Notes: generated from the sequence alone by a model not told the origin. 64,000 bases of DNA from Pararhizobium sp. (GCA_030655075.1 JAURWE010000130.1:1-64000); one strand, 5' to 3'. Positions 8,468 to 17,761 are shown, counted from the stretch's first letter. Numbers and translations are program-made.

Positions 8468-9031
8468 ATGAAACTCTTCCAGATCGCCGTTGCTGGCGCA
8501 CTTTTCCTCGCATCGCTCTGCGGTGCCGCCCAGGCAGCCGATGAATTCCTCACCATCCAGCTCAAGGACGGCCCAGTTGTCATCCAGCTGGCACCCGACG
8601 TTGCCCCCAAGCATGTCGAGCGCATCAAGGCGCTGGCCGCTGCCGGCGAATACAACAATGTCGCCTTTCACCGCGTCATCGAGGGCTTCATGGCCCAGAC
8701 CGGCGACGTGAAGTTTGGCGATATGGAAGACGGTTTTCAGCCTGAGATGGCAGGCACCGGCGGTTCCAGCCAGCCGGATGTCGAAGCCGAATTTTCCAAA
8801 GTGCCGTTCGAGCGCGGTACGGTCGGCATGGCGCGCAGCCAGGACCCGAACTCCGCCAATTCGCAGTTCTTCATCATGTTTGCCCCGGGCGATTTCCTCA
8901 ACGGCCAGTACACGGTTGTCGGCAAGGTCGTCTCGGGCATGGAATTCGTCGACAAGATCAAGCGCGGCGCAGGCGACAGCGGTGCTGTCACCGATCCCGA
9001 CCGTATGATCAGCGTCAAGGTCGGCAAATAA
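8468..9031 (+). CDS. ppiA: Periplasmic peptidyl-prolyl cis-trans isomerase (cyclophilin)
   Basis: A cyclophilin-type isomerase that speeds proline isomerisation during protein folding. The 187-residue protein has a Sec signal peptide (MKLFQIAVAGALFLASLCGA, cleavage near AQA) and the cyclophilin core FHRVIEGFMAQTGD, MARSQDPNSANSQFFIMF and GQYTVVGKVVSGMEFVD. It is 18 bases after coaD and 32 bases before a second cyclophilin gene without a signal peptide. Confidence 0.92.
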   Translation: MKLFQIAVAGALFLASLCGAAQAADEFLTIQLKDGPVVIQLAPDVAPKHVERIKALAAAGEYNNVAFHRVIEGFMAQTGDVKFGDMEDGFQPEMAGTGGSSQPDVEAEFSKVPFERGTVGMARSQDPNSANSQFFIMFAPGDFLNGQYTVVGKVVSGMEFVDKIKRGAGDSGAVTDPDRMISVKVGK

Positions 9032-9063
9032 TCACATCTATTTCCAACAACAGGAGTTAAGCC

Positions 9064-9579
9064 ATGGCCGAGATCAAGGATCCGGAAAACACAATCATCA
9101 TGGAAACCACAAAGGGTAAGGTCGTGATCCAGCTTTTGCCGGATCTGGCCCCCGGGCACGTTGCGCGCGTCAAGGAACTGACCCGCGAAGGCGCCTATGA
9201 TGGCGTTGTCTTCCACCGCGTCATCGACGACTTCATGGCGCAGACCGGCGACGTGCAGTATGGCAAGACCGGCGGCAAGGAATTCAACACCTCGCGCGCC
9301 GGCATGGGCGGCTCGGACAAGCCGGACCTGAAGGCCGAATTCTCCAACATGAGCCACGTCCGCGGCACATGCTCGATGGCCCGCAGCCAGAACCCGAACT
9401 CCGCCAACTCGCAGTTCTTCATCTGCTTCACCGACAGCCCGTGGCTGAACAAGCAGTATTCCGTCTGGGGCCAGGTCATCGAAGGCATGGAAACGATCGA
9501 CGCCGTCAAGCGCGGCGAGCCGGTCAAGGATCCCGACACCATCGTGTCCATGAAGGTTGCTGCCGATATCGCAGCCTGA
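9064..9579 (+). CDS. ppiB: Cytoplasmic peptidyl-prolyl cis-trans isomerase (cyclophilin)
   Basis: 171 residues with no signal peptide, so cytoplasmic. The core motifs VVFHRVIDDFMAQTGD, GTCSMARSQNPNSANSQFFI and LNKQYSVWGQVIEGMETID mark a single-domain cyclophilin. The tandem exported/cytoplasmic arrangement with ppiA suggests an old duplication with divided compartments. A GGAGTTAA ribosome-binding site precedes the ATG, and a strong terminator hairpin follows. Confidence 0.93.
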   Translation: MAEIKDPENTIIMETTKGKVVIQLLPDLAPGHVARVKELTREGAYDGVVFHRVIDDFMAQTGDVQYGKTGGKEFNTSRAGMGGSDKPDLKAEFSNMSHVRGTCSMARSQNPNSANSQFFICFTDSPWLNKQYSVWGQVIEGMETIDAVKRGEPVKDPDTIVSMKVAADIAA

Positions 9580-9595
9580 TAAAACGGCTTTGAAC

Positions 9596-9635
9596 AACGT
9601 GCTCCCGGCAACCCGCCGGGGGCACGTTCCTTTTT
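9596..9635 (+). terminator. Intrinsic terminator after ppiB
   Basis: A 14-bp stem AACGTGCTCCCGGC (9596-9609) / GCCGGGGGCACGTT (9615-9628) with one G-T pair and a 5-base loop is followed by CC and TTTTT. It lies 17 bases after the ppiB stop. Confidence 0.9.
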
Positions 9636-9649
9636 GGCGGAGGTCTTCC

Positions 9650-10099
9650 ATGGCCGCTCTACTCTGGTCGCTTCTCGGCATCGTCGCCGGCGCCTGCATC
9701 GCAATCCAGGCCCCGATCAACACGCAGCTCGGCCGTTCGCTCGGCCTGCCGGTGGCGGCAGCCTGCATCTCGTTTCTGGCCGGCGCCGTGGTTCTGGCCA
9801 CCGTTGCGCTGGTGATGGCCAAGGTCGAAGGCAAGATGCCCGACTGGCGCGCGCCGGCCCATTGGCTCTATTTCGCCGGGGGCGCTTTGGGCACCGTCTA
9901 TGTCACCACAGCCATTCTTTTGACACCCCGCATCGGTGCCGCCGCCGTCATGGGCCTTGCCGTCGCCGGACAGCTGATCGCCGGCCTGATGATCGACCGG
10001 ATCGGTTTTCTGGGCGTCACCGTCCGTGAGATTTCAGCTGGCCGCATTGCCGGGGCCGCCATGCTGTTGGCGGGCGTCGTGATGATCCGGACCTTTTGA
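9650..10099 (+). CDS. DMT-superfamily transporter (DUF606/YdcZ type)
   Basis: A 149-residue, five-helix membrane protein. The motif AIQAPINTQLGRSLGLPVAAACISFLAGA is typical of the DUF606 (YdcZ/DMT_YdcZ) family of small transporters whose substrates are mostly unknown. The ATG at 9650 follows a GGCGGAGG ribosome-binding site by 6 bases, which decides against upstream in-frame starts that overlap the ppiB end and terminator. queA begins 6 bases after its stop, so readthrough into queA-tgt is likely. Confidence 0.85.
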   Translation: MAALLWSLLGIVAGACIAIQAPINTQLGRSLGLPVAAACISFLAGAVVLATVALVMAKVEGKMPDWRAPAHWLYFAGGALGTVYVTTAILLTPRIGAAAVMGLAVAGQLIAGLMIDRIGFLGVTVREISAGRIAGAAMLLAGVVMIRTF

Positions 10100-10105
10100 T
10101 CTGCC

Positions 10106-11185
10106 ATGCGTGTCGACCTCTTCGATTTCGATCTGCCCGAAGACCGGATTGCGCTCAGGCCCGTCAGCCCGCGCGAGGCGGCGCGCCTGCTGGTCGTGCG
10201 GCCCGGTCAAGCCTTTGAGGATCACACCGTCGGCGATTTGCCGGCGTTTTTGCGCGAAGGCGATGCTCTGGTTTTCAACGACACCCGCGTCATTCCCGCC
10301 AAGCTCGAAGGCCTGCGCCACCGGCAAGGGGCCGGCAGCCAGCCGGTCTCCGCCACCCTTCACATGCGCATCGCCGCCGACCGCTGGAAGGCCTTTGCCA
10401 AGCCCGGAAAACGCATCAAGCCCGGCGACCGCCTGCATTTCGGCCACAGCGGCGACGCCTGTCTTCTCGGCGCGCTCGACGCCACCGTCGAGACGAAGGG
10501 TGAAGGCGGCGAGGTGACCCTGCGCTTCGACCTGTCTGGCCCCGCCCTCGACGAGGCCATCGCCAGCACCGGCCACATTCCGCTGCCGCCTTACATTGCC
10601 TCGAAACGCCCCGACGACGAGGCCGACCGGCGCGATTACCAGACGATCTACGCCAAGGAGGAGGGCGCCGTCGCCGCCCCCACGGCCGGACTGCATTTCA
10701 CCGACAACCTCTTCAAACAACTGGACGCAAGGGGCGTCGAGCGCCACTTTGTGACGCTGCATGTCGGCGCCGGCACCTTTTTGCCGATGAAGGTCGACGA
10801 CACGAACGACCATGTCATGCATGAAGAGATGGGCTATGTCTCGCAACAGACCGCCGACCGGCTGAATGCGGTCAAGGCACGTGGCGGGCGTATCGTCTGC
10901 GTCGGCACGACCTCGTTGCGGCTCATCGAAAGTGCTGCGGACGAGGGCGGCACGATCCTGCCCTGGTCAGGCCCGACAGGCATCTTCATCACGCCGGGCT
11001 ATCGCTTCCGCGCCGTTGACGTGCTGATGACCAATTTCCACCTGCCGAAGTCGACCCTGTTCATGCTGGTGTCGGCCTTCAGCGGCCAGGAGACGATGAA
11101 GGCAGCATATGCGCATGCCATCGAATCCGGCTACCGTTTCTATTCCTACGGCGATTCCAGCCTGCTTTTCCGGGACCATCCATGA
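10106..11185 (+). CDS. queA: S-adenosylmethionine:tRNA ribosyltransferase-isomerase
   Basis: QueA transfers and isomerises the ribosyl moiety of SAM onto preQ1-tRNA to make epoxyqueuosine at the wobble position of GUN anticodons. The 359-residue protein has the family landmarks LFDFDLPEDRIAL at the N-terminus, FNDTRVIPAKL, EGAVAAPTAGLHFT, HVGAGTFLPMKVDD and VLMTNFHLPKSTLFMLVSAF near the C-terminus. Its stop overlaps the tgt start by four bases (ATGA at 11182-11185), so the two queuosine genes are translationally coupled. Confidence 0.97.
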   Translation: MRVDLFDFDLPEDRIALRPVSPREAARLLVVRPGQAFEDHTVGDLPAFLREGDALVFNDTRVIPAKLEGLRHRQGAGSQPVSATLHMRIAADRWKAFAKPGKRIKPGDRLHFGHSGDACLLGALDATVETKGEGGEVTLRFDLSGPALDEAIASTGHIPLPPYIASKRPDDEADRRDYQTIYAKEEGAVAAPTAGLHFTDNLFKQLDARGVERHFVTLHVGAGTFLPMKVDDTNDHVMHEEMGYVSQQTADRLNAVKARGGRIVCVGTTSLRLIESAADEGGTILPWSGPTGIFITPGYRFRAVDVLMTNFHLPKSTLFMLVSAFSGQETMKAAYAHAIESGYRFYSYGDSSLLFRDHP

Positions 11186-12312
11186 CCGAGACCTTTACCT
11201 TCAAACTGCTGGCAACCGACGGCAAGGCCCGGCGCGGCGAAGTTTCCATGCCGCGCGGCACGATCCGCACGCCGGCCTTCATGCCGGTGGGAACCGTCGG
11301 CACGGTCAAGGCCATGTATCTCGATCAGGTGCGTGAACTCGGCGCCGATATCATCCTTGGGAATACCTACCACCTGATGCTGCGTCCGGGCGCCGAGCGG
11401 GTGGCGCGCCTGGGCGGGCTGCACAAGCTCATCGGCTGGGAACATCCAATCCTCACCGACAGCGGCGGCTTTCAGGTCATGTCGCTCTCCGGCCTGCGCA
11501 AGCTCGACGAGCAGGGCGTCACCTTCAAGTCGCACCTCGACGGTAGCCTGCATCACATGTCGCCGGAGCGCTCGATCGAGATCCAGGGCCTGCTCGGCTC
11601 CGACATCCAGATGCAGCTGGACGAGTGCATCGCGCTCCCGGCCGAGCCGAAGGAAATCGAGCGCGCCATGGAAATGTCGATCCGCTGGGCCGAGCGCTGC
11701 AAGGTCGCCTTTGGCGACCAGCCGGGCAAGGCCATGTTCGGCATCGTCCAGGGCGGCGATAGTCCGGCGCTCCGCGTCCGGTCGGCCGAGGCGCTGGCCA
11801 AGCTTGATCTCAAGGGCTATGCGGTCGGCGGCCTGGCGGTGGGCGAACCGCAGGCGGTCATGCTCGACATGCTCGACATCACATGCCCGGTGCTGCCGTA
11901 TGAAAAGCCACGCTACCTGATGGGCGTTGGCACGCCTGACGATCTCCTGAAATCCGTGGCGCGCGGCATCGACATGTTCGACTGCGTTATGCCGACCCGC
12001 TCCGGCCGCCACGGATTGGCCTTCACCCGGCGCGGCAAGGTCAATTTGAAGAATGCCCGCCATGTCGAAGATATGCGGCCGCTTGACGAGCAGTCATCCT
12101 GCCCGGCGACGCGCGACTATTCGCGCGCTTACCTGCATCATCTGGTGCGATCAGGCGAATCTCTCGGCGGAATGCTGCTCAGCTGGCATAATCTAGCGTA
12201 TTATCAAGAGCTTATGGCTGGAATCAGGGCATCGATAGAGCAGGGGCGTTTCGCCGATTTCATGGCCGAAACACAGGAAGAATGGGCCTGCGGCGACCTC
12301 AGTCCGGTCTGA
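11182..12312 (+). CDS. tgt: Queuine/preQ1 tRNA-guanine transglycosylase
   Basis: Tgt exchanges guanine-34 of tRNA(Asp, Asn, His, Tyr) for preQ1. The 376-residue length is normal. Visible motifs are FMPVGTVGTVKAM, the active-site segment LTDSGGFQVMSLS, GIVQGG (substrate pocket), GGLAVGE, and the catalytic-aspartate region DMFDCVMPTRSGRHGLAFT. One zinc-binding histidine of the usual C-x-C-x2-C-x25-H site is seen in YLHHLVRSGE. In this protein the cysteine part is unusual: one Cys appears in EQSSCPATRDYSRAYLHH, so the zinc site resembles the family only in part. It is coupled to queA by a 4-base overlap. Confidence 0.96.
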   Translation: MTETFTFKLLATDGKARRGEVSMPRGTIRTPAFMPVGTVGTVKAMYLDQVRELGADIILGNTYHLMLRPGAERVARLGGLHKLIGWEHPILTDSGGFQVMSLSGLRKLDEQGVTFKSHLDGSLHHMSPERSIEIQGLLGSDIQMQLDECIALPAEPKEIERAMEMSIRWAERCKVAFGDQPGKAMFGIVQGGDSPALRVRSAEALAKLDLKGYAVGGLAVGEPQAVMLDMLDITCPVLPYEKPRYLMGVGTPDDLLKSVARGIDMFDCVMPTRSGRHGLAFTRRGKVNLKNARHVEDMRPLDEQSSCPATRDYSRAYLHHLVRSGESLGGMLLSWHNLAYYQELMAGIRASIEQGRFADFMAETQEEWACGDLSPV

Positions 12313-12319
12313 TCTCTCC

Positions 12320-12345
12320 GGTCCGGACGATCAGATCTCCGGACC
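12320..12345. terminator. Hairpin between convergent tgt and DUF4864 gene
   Basis: An 8-bp perfect inverted repeat GGTCCGGA (12320-12327) / TCCGGACC (12338-12345) spans the short gap and the last codons of the opposing gene. There is no long T-run. It is a plausible bidirectional terminator. Confidence 0.45.
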
Positions 12346-12765
12346 AGGCTTTTGCTGCAGCATCTGCACGCCATTGATCTTGTAGCTGCCGTCAGGCTGC
12401 TTGACGACATAATAGAGCGCCGTCCAGTCGCTGCCATCAGGTCCGACAATCACGACTTCCTGCACGACGGTGTTGCCATCCAGCTTGTTGCGGCCGAATT
12501 TGAAATTGCCGGGACGATAGACCGGCTGGTAACCGCGCTTGACCATCTCGAAGAAGATGCCCTTGTCGCGAAACTTCTCCTTGATCATCGGCGAGGCGAA
12601 GGAATAGGCGGTCTCGGCATCGTCGTTGAGAAAAGCCGCGATCTGGTCCTCGATGATCCCCTGAACGGTATCCACGGGCTCGGCCGCCTGTACCAGCGAT
12701 ACGTACGAGGCAAACAGCAGGCTCGCAAACAGGCAGGCTTTGACGAAACGTCTGATCATCGGCAT
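12331..12765 (-). CDS. DUF4864-type exported protein
   Basis: A 144-residue protein with a signal peptide (FVKACLFASLLFASYVSLVQA) and a small NTF2-like domain. The pattern VQGIIEDQIAAFLNDDAETAYSFASP, YQPVYRPGNFKFG and WTALYYVVKQPDGSYKINGV fits the DUF4864 family, found mainly in proteobacteria and of unknown function. ATG at 12765 or 12759 may be the start. The stop is 18 bases from the convergent tgt stop. Confidence 0.7.
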   Translation of the reverse strand: MPMIRRFVKACLFASLLFASYVSLVQAAEPVDTVQGIIEDQIAAFLNDDAETAYSFASPMIKEKFRDKGIFFEMVKRGYQPVYRPGNFKFGRNKLDGNTVVQEVVIVGPDGSDWTALYYVVKQPDGSYKINGVQMLQQKPGPEI

Positions 12766-12977
12766 ATTCTCCCTCGGCTAAAGAGACGACAGGCATCCGG
12801 CCTTTTGAGAAGCACCGCTGCTGCAAGCGGTACGGTGGAAGGTCCTGGAAAGTTTCAAAAGGCGATGGTCTTCATTGGCTTGCAAAGAGTGTCTCATGCA
12901 CTTGCTGACCGGGCAACTGTTTGTCACAAATACCAGCGGTCAATATTGAGGGCACCAGCTTGCAAGAGGACGACGCC

Positions 12978-13457
12978 ATGTCACGCGACGTCATGATCAG
13001 ACCTTACCAAGCCGATGATGCCGATGCGACGATCGAAATCTTCCTGCGATCAATTCGCGAGGTTTCAAACAAAGACTATTCGCCAGCACAGATCAGCTCC
13101 TGGGCCAGAGTTGATGATCGCGAGGGATGGAGCAGTCACAGACTGAGCCGTCCAGCTTGGATCGCCGAAATTGGCGGGCTGCCTGTAGGCTTCGCCGATC
13201 TGGTGCCCCATGGTTATCTCGACATGATGTTTGTACATCCCGAATTCCAGGGCCTTGGCGTCGCCAGCCATTTGTTGACCCGTGTCGAACAGGAAGCCCG
13301 ACAGTTGCACCTAGACAAGATCAACACTGAGGCCAGTCTGACTGCAGAACCATTTTTCTCCCGAAGGGGGTTTCAGATTGTCCGCAAACAAGAGGTGGCG
13401 AAACGGGGCGAAGTCTTGGAGAACTTTCTGATGGAGAAAAGGATCGGGAAGAGATGA
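12978..13457 (+). CDS. GNAT-family N-acetyltransferase
   Basis: 159 residues of the Gcn5-related acetyltransferase fold. The acetyl-CoA-binding segment is MMFVHPEFQGLGVASHLLTRVE (V-x3-Q-x-x-G-x-G/A form), and SLTAEPFFSRRGFQIV is the usual C-terminal signature. This resembles YafP/PhnO-type small acetyltransferases acting on small molecules. ATG 12978 was chosen for its AGAGGAC ribosome-binding site. It is a single gene, with no clear operon partner. Confidence 0.85.
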   Translation: MSRDVMIRPYQADDADATIEIFLRSIREVSNKDYSPAQISSWARVDDREGWSSHRLSRPAWIAEIGGLPVGFADLVPHGYLDMMFVHPEFQGLGVASHLLTRVEQEARQLHLDKINTEASLTAEPFFSRRGFQIVRKQEVAKRGEVLENFLMEKRIGKR

Positions 13458-13640
13458 TAACAAGCAGCAGGTTCCCGGCATACAAAGATCGCATAAGATA
13501 GATTATGGAACTAATGGATACCAGGATATGCGGGAAACCGGCCTTGAAACCGTTCTCGCCTTGACCTTTGATACGTCACCGGCATAACCCTTGGCCAGCA
13601 CCAACATGCGTTTCAACCCTCTGCGAAAGACCCGACACCG

Positions 13641-14594
13641 ATGAGCGATTCGCGTATTCTTTCAGATGCTTTCATCCCTGAGCTGCCGGGTCGCTACAAC
13701 GGCAAGGTTCGCGAGAACTACGATCTGGCCGATGGAAGCCGCATCATTATCGCCACCGACAGGCTCAGCGCCTTCGACATCATCTTGACGGCCATTCCGT
13801 TCAAGGGTCAGGTTCTGACCCAAACCGCGCGCTATTGGTTCGAGCAGACCGCCGACATTTGCCCGAACCACGTGATCAGCTATCCGGATCCCAATGTCGT
13901 CATCGGCACGCGGCTCGATATCCTGCCGGTTGAGATTGTCGTGCGCGGCTATCTGGCCGGCACCACCAGCACCTCGATCCTGACCAAGTACAAGAACGGC
14001 GAACGCGCCATGTACGGCATCGTGCTGCCCGACGGCATGAAGGACAATGAGAAGCTGCCGCAGCCGATCATCACGCCGACCAGCAAGGCCTTCGACGGCG
14101 GCCATGACGAGCCGCTGTCATCAGACGAAATTCTAGCCCAGAAGCTGCTGACGCCGGAGCAATGGCTGACGGTCTCGCGCTATGCGCTGGCGCTGTTTGC
14201 CCGCGGCCAGCAGCGCGCCGCCGAGCGCGGCCTGATCCTGGTCGATACCAAATACGAATTCGGCACCGACACGGACGGCCGGATCGTGCTGGCCGACGAA
14301 ATCCACACGCCCGACAGTAGCCGCTATTGGATCACTGAGAGCTATGAAAAGAGCTTTGCCGCCGGCACCCGGCCAAAAAGCTTCGACAAGGATTTCGTCC
14401 GCGCCTGGGTCACCGAGCGCTGCGATCCCTACAAGGACCCAATCCCGGAAATTCCGGCCGAGCTCGTCGAACAGACCTCAAAGGTTTACATCGAGGCCTA
14501 TGAGACCATCACCGGCCAAAAGTTTCGTCCGGATTTGTCAGGAACAACGGTCCTTGATCGCGTCCGGCAGAACCTGACGCGTTATTTCAGCTGA
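13641..14594 (+). CDS. purC: Phosphoribosylaminoimidazole-succinocarboxamide synthase (long form)
   Basis: SAICAR synthase joins aspartate to CAIR in purine biosynthesis. At 317 residues it is the longer form seen in yeast Ade1 and in a second purC of many rhizobia, rather than the roughly 240-residue E. coli type. Landmarks are GKVRENYDLADGSRIIIATDRLSAFD, VEIVVRGYLAGT, LILVDTKYEFG and LADEIHTPDSSRYW. Its 3' end overlaps the convergent MBL gene by 8 bases. Rhizobia usually have another purC with purQ/purL elsewhere, so this copy may be redundant. Confidence 0.95.
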   Translation: MSDSRILSDAFIPELPGRYNGKVRENYDLADGSRIIIATDRLSAFDIILTAIPFKGQVLTQTARYWFEQTADICPNHVISYPDPNVVIGTRLDILPVEIVVRGYLAGTTSTSILTKYKNGERAMYGIVLPDGMKDNEKLPQPIITPTSKAFDGGHDEPLSSDEILAQKLLTPEQWLTVSRYALALFARGQQRAAERGLILVDTKYEFGTDTDGRIVLADEIHTPDSSRYWITESYEKSFAAGTRPKSFDKDFVRAWVTERCDPYKDPIPEIPAELVEQTSKVYIEAYETITGQKFRPDLSGTTVLDRVRQNLTRYFS

Positions 14595-15402
14595 TCTCGA
14601 ACTCGACCACCAAACCATCATAGCCCGGCTCGACATGATCGGGGGTTTCCAGCATGACCGTGTCGTAGTCGAGCGGCACATGCATATGGGTCAACACGGC
14701 GCGTTTCGGCTGCAAGCTCTCGATCCAGCCAAGCGACTGTTCCAGCGACAGGTGGCTCGGGTGAAATTTGTATTGCAGCGTATCGATGATCAGCAGGTCG
14801 AGATCTCTGAGTCTGGCCGCCGTTCCGGCCGGAAAGTCGCTGACATCGCTGCAATAGGCGACGTTGCCGATGCGAAACCCCAGCGAATGGATGGAGCCGT
14901 GCACCTGCAGCAGCGGCTGCAGCGCAATCGAACCGCCCGCCCCTGTGATCGTCACCGGCTGGTCCAGGTTCTCGATCAGGTTTGCCGTGACAATCGGCGG
15001 GTAGTAGCTGCCGGCAGGCGTCTTCAGGCAATAACCAAAGCCTTCCTCAATCCGCTCCATCGTATAGGGATCGGCATAGATCGGAACCTGGCGCTTGTTG
15101 TGCAGCACGAAGCCCCGAATATCGTCGATGCCGTGCAGATGGTCCGCATGGGCGTGGCTGTAGAGCACGGCATCGATATGCTCGACGCGAGCCGCAATCA
15201 TCTGTTCGCGAAAATCGGGTCCGGTGTCGATGACGACGCTGGTGATGCCGCCATCGTCAGCGATCTGCTGTACGAGGAAGGATGCGCGCGTGCGCCGGTT
15301 TTTCGGGTTGGTGGGATCGCAGGCACCCCAGTCGCCGGTGATGCGCGGCACCCCCGGTGACGACGCGCAGCCAAGCAGAGTGAAACGGCGCCTGACGCTC
15401 AC
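14587..15402 (-). CDS. MBL-fold metallohydrolase (PhnP-like)
   Basis: A 271-residue metallo-beta-lactamase-fold hydrolase. The metal-binding motif is SHAHADHLHGIDD, with further ligands in the YCSDVSDFP segment and LTHMHVPLDY near the C-terminus. The N-terminal LLGCASSPGVPRITGDWGACDP and family context resemble the PhnP/cyclic-phosphodiesterase branch. It starts 2 bases after the tatD stop, so tatD-MBL form a pair downstream of metG, an order common in Rhizobiales. The substrate is unknown. Confidence 0.88.
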   Translation of the reverse strand: MSVRRRFTLLGCASSPGVPRITGDWGACDPTNPKNRRTRASFLVQQIADDGGITSVVIDTGPDFREQMIAARVEHIDAVLYSHAHADHLHGIDDIRGFVLHNKRQVPIYADPYTMERIEEGFGYCLKTPAGSYYPPIVTANLIENLDQPVTITGAGGSIALQPLLQVHGSIHSLGFRIGNVAYCSDVSDFPAGTAARLRDLDLLIIDTLQYKFHPSHLSLEQSLGWIESLQPKRAVLTHMHVPLDYDTVMLETPDHVEPGYDGLVVEFEIS

Positions 15403-15404
15403 GC

Positions 15405-16184
15405 TCAGACCCTCGGCATTTTCGTGAAGATGCGAAAGGCGTTGTCCGTCGTGATCCGAGATATCTCCGCCAGCGAAAGCCCGAGCGTCTCGGCCAGCAC
15501 CCCGGCCGTATGCACGACATAGGACGGCTCGTTGCGCTTGCCGCGATACGGCTTCGGCGCCAGATACGGCGCGTCGGTTTCGACGATCATCCTGTCCTGC
15601 GGCACGGTCCTGGCGATCTCGCGCAAGTCCTCGGATTTCGGGAAGGTCAGGATGCCGGAAAACGAGATATAGCCGCCAAGCTCGACACCGATCCGCGCCA
15701 GCTCCGGGCCGGAGGAAAAGCAGTGCAGAAGGAAAGGGAAGGCCCCCTTCCCTGTTTCCTCGGTCAGGATCGCCGCCATGTCATCGTCGGCCGACCGGCT
15801 GTGAATGACCAGCGGCAGCTGGGTTTCGCGCGCAGCGGCAATGTGGCGGCGAAGTCCGATGGCCTGCGCGTCGCGCGGTGCATTGTCGTAGAAATAATCA
15901 AGCCCGGCCTCGCCGATCGCCACCACCTTCGGATGCGCCGACAGCGTGACCAAATCCTCGACGGTGACGTCGAGTTCTTCGTCGGCATTGTGCGGATGTG
16001 TGCCGACCGAACAGAACACGGTCGGATTGGCCTCGGCGAGCGCCCGGATCGTGTCGAATTTTTTGACCCGCGTCGAGATCGTGATCATCTGGCCAACGCC
16101 CGCGTCGTGGGCGCGCTGGATGATCGCATGCCGCTCGGCCTCGAAATCCGGAAAGTCCAGATGGCAATGGGTATCGATCAGCAT
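15405..16184 (-). CDS. tatD: TatD-family metal-dependent hydrolase/DNase
   Basis: 259 residues of the TatD family (TIM-barrel, two divalent metals; 3'-5' exonuclease activity in E. coli TatD). Metal-ligand motifs are DTHCHLDF at the N-terminus, VAIGEAGLDYFYD, LPLVIHSR, LLHCFSSG and VETDAPYLAPKPYRGKRNEP. A purine-rich AGGGGCGG ribosome-binding site lies in the 12-base gap after the metG stop, so it is likely cotranscribed with metG. Confidence 0.92.
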   Translation of the reverse strand: MLIDTHCHLDFPDFEAERHAIIQRAHDAGVGQMITISTRVKKFDTIRALAEANPTVFCSVGTHPHNADEELDVTVEDLVTLSAHPKVVAIGEAGLDYFYDNAPRDAQAIGLRRHIAAARETQLPLVIHSRSADDDMAAILTEETGKGAFPFLLHCFSSGPELARIGVELGGYISFSGILTFPKSEDLREIARTVPQDRMIVETDAPYLAPKPYRGKRNEPSYVVHTAGVLAETLGLSLAEISRITTDNAFRIFTKMPRV

Positions 16185-16196
16185 CCGCCCCTGCCC

Positions 16197-17747
16197 TTAT
16201 GCTTCCGGCGCGACATAGCGTGGAAACACCGGCTTCGGTGCTTCCAGCGGCGTGCCCGCCACCAGACGCCCAGCTTCACCAAAATGGGCAAAGTTCCGCT
16301 GGTTTGCCGGTACCGCCACCAGATCAAGCAGCTTGCCGGCCGATTCCGGCATGAACGGCTGCAATAGCAGGGCGATCTTGCGCACCACTTCGGCCGTCAC
16401 ATACAGCACCGTTCCCATGCGTACCGGATCGGTCTTCTTCAGCGCCCAGGGCTCCTGTCCGGCGAAATAGCGGTCGGCCTGCGAAACGACGGTGATAACG
16501 GAGGTCAGCGCCCGGTGGATCATCAGCGCGTTCATGTCGTCGCGCGTCGAGGCCAGAAGCGCATCGGCCGCTTGCAGCATCGCCGTGTCTTCTTCCGTCA
16601 TCTCACCGCATTCCGGCACTTGGCCGTCGCAATTCTTGACGATCATCGACAGCGACCGGCTGGCCAGATTGCCGATGCCGTTGGCAAGATCGGAATTGAT
16701 GCGCGTGGCGATCGCCTCTTCGCTGTAGCTGCCGTCCTGGCCGAAGGAGACCTCGCGCAGAAAGAAGTAGCGGATCGGGTCGAGCCCGAAATGCTCGACC
16801 AGATTGACCGGGTCAACGACATTGCCGAGCGACTTCGACATCTTCTCGCCCTTGTTGAGCAGAAAGCCGTGGGCAAAGACGCGCTTGGGCAGCGGCAGCC
16901 CGGCCGACATCAGGAATGCAGGCCAGTAGACCGCGTGAAAGCGGATGATGTCCTTGCCGATCATGTGAATATCCGCCGGCCAGTATTTGGCGCGCGGTCC
17001 CTGCGGATCGTCGAGATAGCCGGTCGCTGTGATGTAATTGGTCAGCGCATCGACCCAGACATACATGACATGCGACGGATCGTTCGGCACCTTGATGCCC
17101 CAGTCGAATGTCGTGCGCGACATGGACAGATCGCGAAGGCCGGATTTCACGAAGGAAATCACCTCGTTGCGGCGCTCGGCCGGGCCGATGAAATCTGGGT
17201 TGTCTTCATAATACTGCAACAGCCGGTCCTGATAGGCAGAAAGCTTGAAGAAGTAGCTCGCCTCTTCCACCCACTCGACGACCGTGCCCTGCGGACCGTA
17301 ACGCTCGCCGTCGGCGCGCACTTCGGTTTCGCCTTCCTGGTAGTAGGCCTCGTCGCGCACGGAGTACCAGCCGGAATAGCTGTCCTTGTAGAGGTCGCCG
17401 GCCTCGCCCATGCGCACCCAGATGTCCTTCACCGCCTCATGATGGCGCGGCTCGGTCGTGCGGATGAAATCGTCGTTGGAGGCATTGAGCAGCTTGCCCA
17501 TGTCGCGGAATTCGGCCGAATTGCGGTCGGCCAGCTCCTGCGGCGAAATCCCTTCCTTGCGGGCGGTCTGCTGCATCTTCTGGCCGTGTTCGTCGGTACC
17601 GGTCAGGAAAAAGACGTCGCGTCCCTCGAGCCGCTTGTAGCGGGCGATCGCATCGGTGGCGATCAACTCGTAGGCATGGCCGATATGCGGCTTGCCGTTC
17701 GGGTAGGAAATCGCCGTGGTGATGTAGAAGGGAGACGTATCGGTCAT
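16197..17747 (-). CDS. metG: Methionyl-tRNA synthetase
   Basis: MetG charges tRNA(Met). The 516-residue product starts MTDTSPFYITTAISYPNGKPHIGHAYE, containing the class I HIGH motif, and has KMSKSLGN (KMSKS motif). It is the short form without a C-terminal tRNA-binding (EMAP/Arc1p-like) domain, as is usual in alphaproteobacteria. ATG 17747 was chosen because this is the conserved N-terminus; the frame stays open to 17819 through a tandem repeat that encodes no conserved sequence. It lies between holB upstream and tatD downstream. Confidence 0.97.
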   Translation of the reverse strand: MTDTSPFYITTAISYPNGKPHIGHAYELIATDAIARYKRLEGRDVFFLTGTDEHGQKMQQTARKEGISPQELADRNSAEFRDMGKLLNASNDDFIRTTEPRHHEAVKDIWVRMGEAGDLYKDSYSGWYSVRDEAYYQEGETEVRADGERYGPQGTVVEWVEEASYFFKLSAYQDRLLQYYEDNPDFIGPAERRNEVISFVKSGLRDLSMSRTTFDWGIKVPNDPSHVMYVWVDALTNYITATGYLDDPQGPRAKYWPADIHMIGKDIIRFHAVYWPAFLMSAGLPLPKRVFAHGFLLNKGEKMSKSLGNVVDPVNLVEHFGLDPIRYFFLREVSFGQDGSYSEEAIATRINSDLANGIGNLASRSLSMIVKNCDGQVPECGEMTEEDTAMLQAADALLASTRDDMNALMIHRALTSVITVVSQADRYFAGQEPWALKKTDPVRMGTVLYVTAEVVRKIALLLQPFMPESAGKLLDLVAVPANQRNFAHFGEAGRLVAGTPLEAPKPVFPRYVAPEA

Positions 17748-17761
17748 TGTCGGGCTCGGCC

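Noticed and set aside
10100..10106. preQ1 riboswitch before queA-tgt
   Set aside because: Only 6 bases separate the transporter gene from queA, leaving no room for an aptamer.
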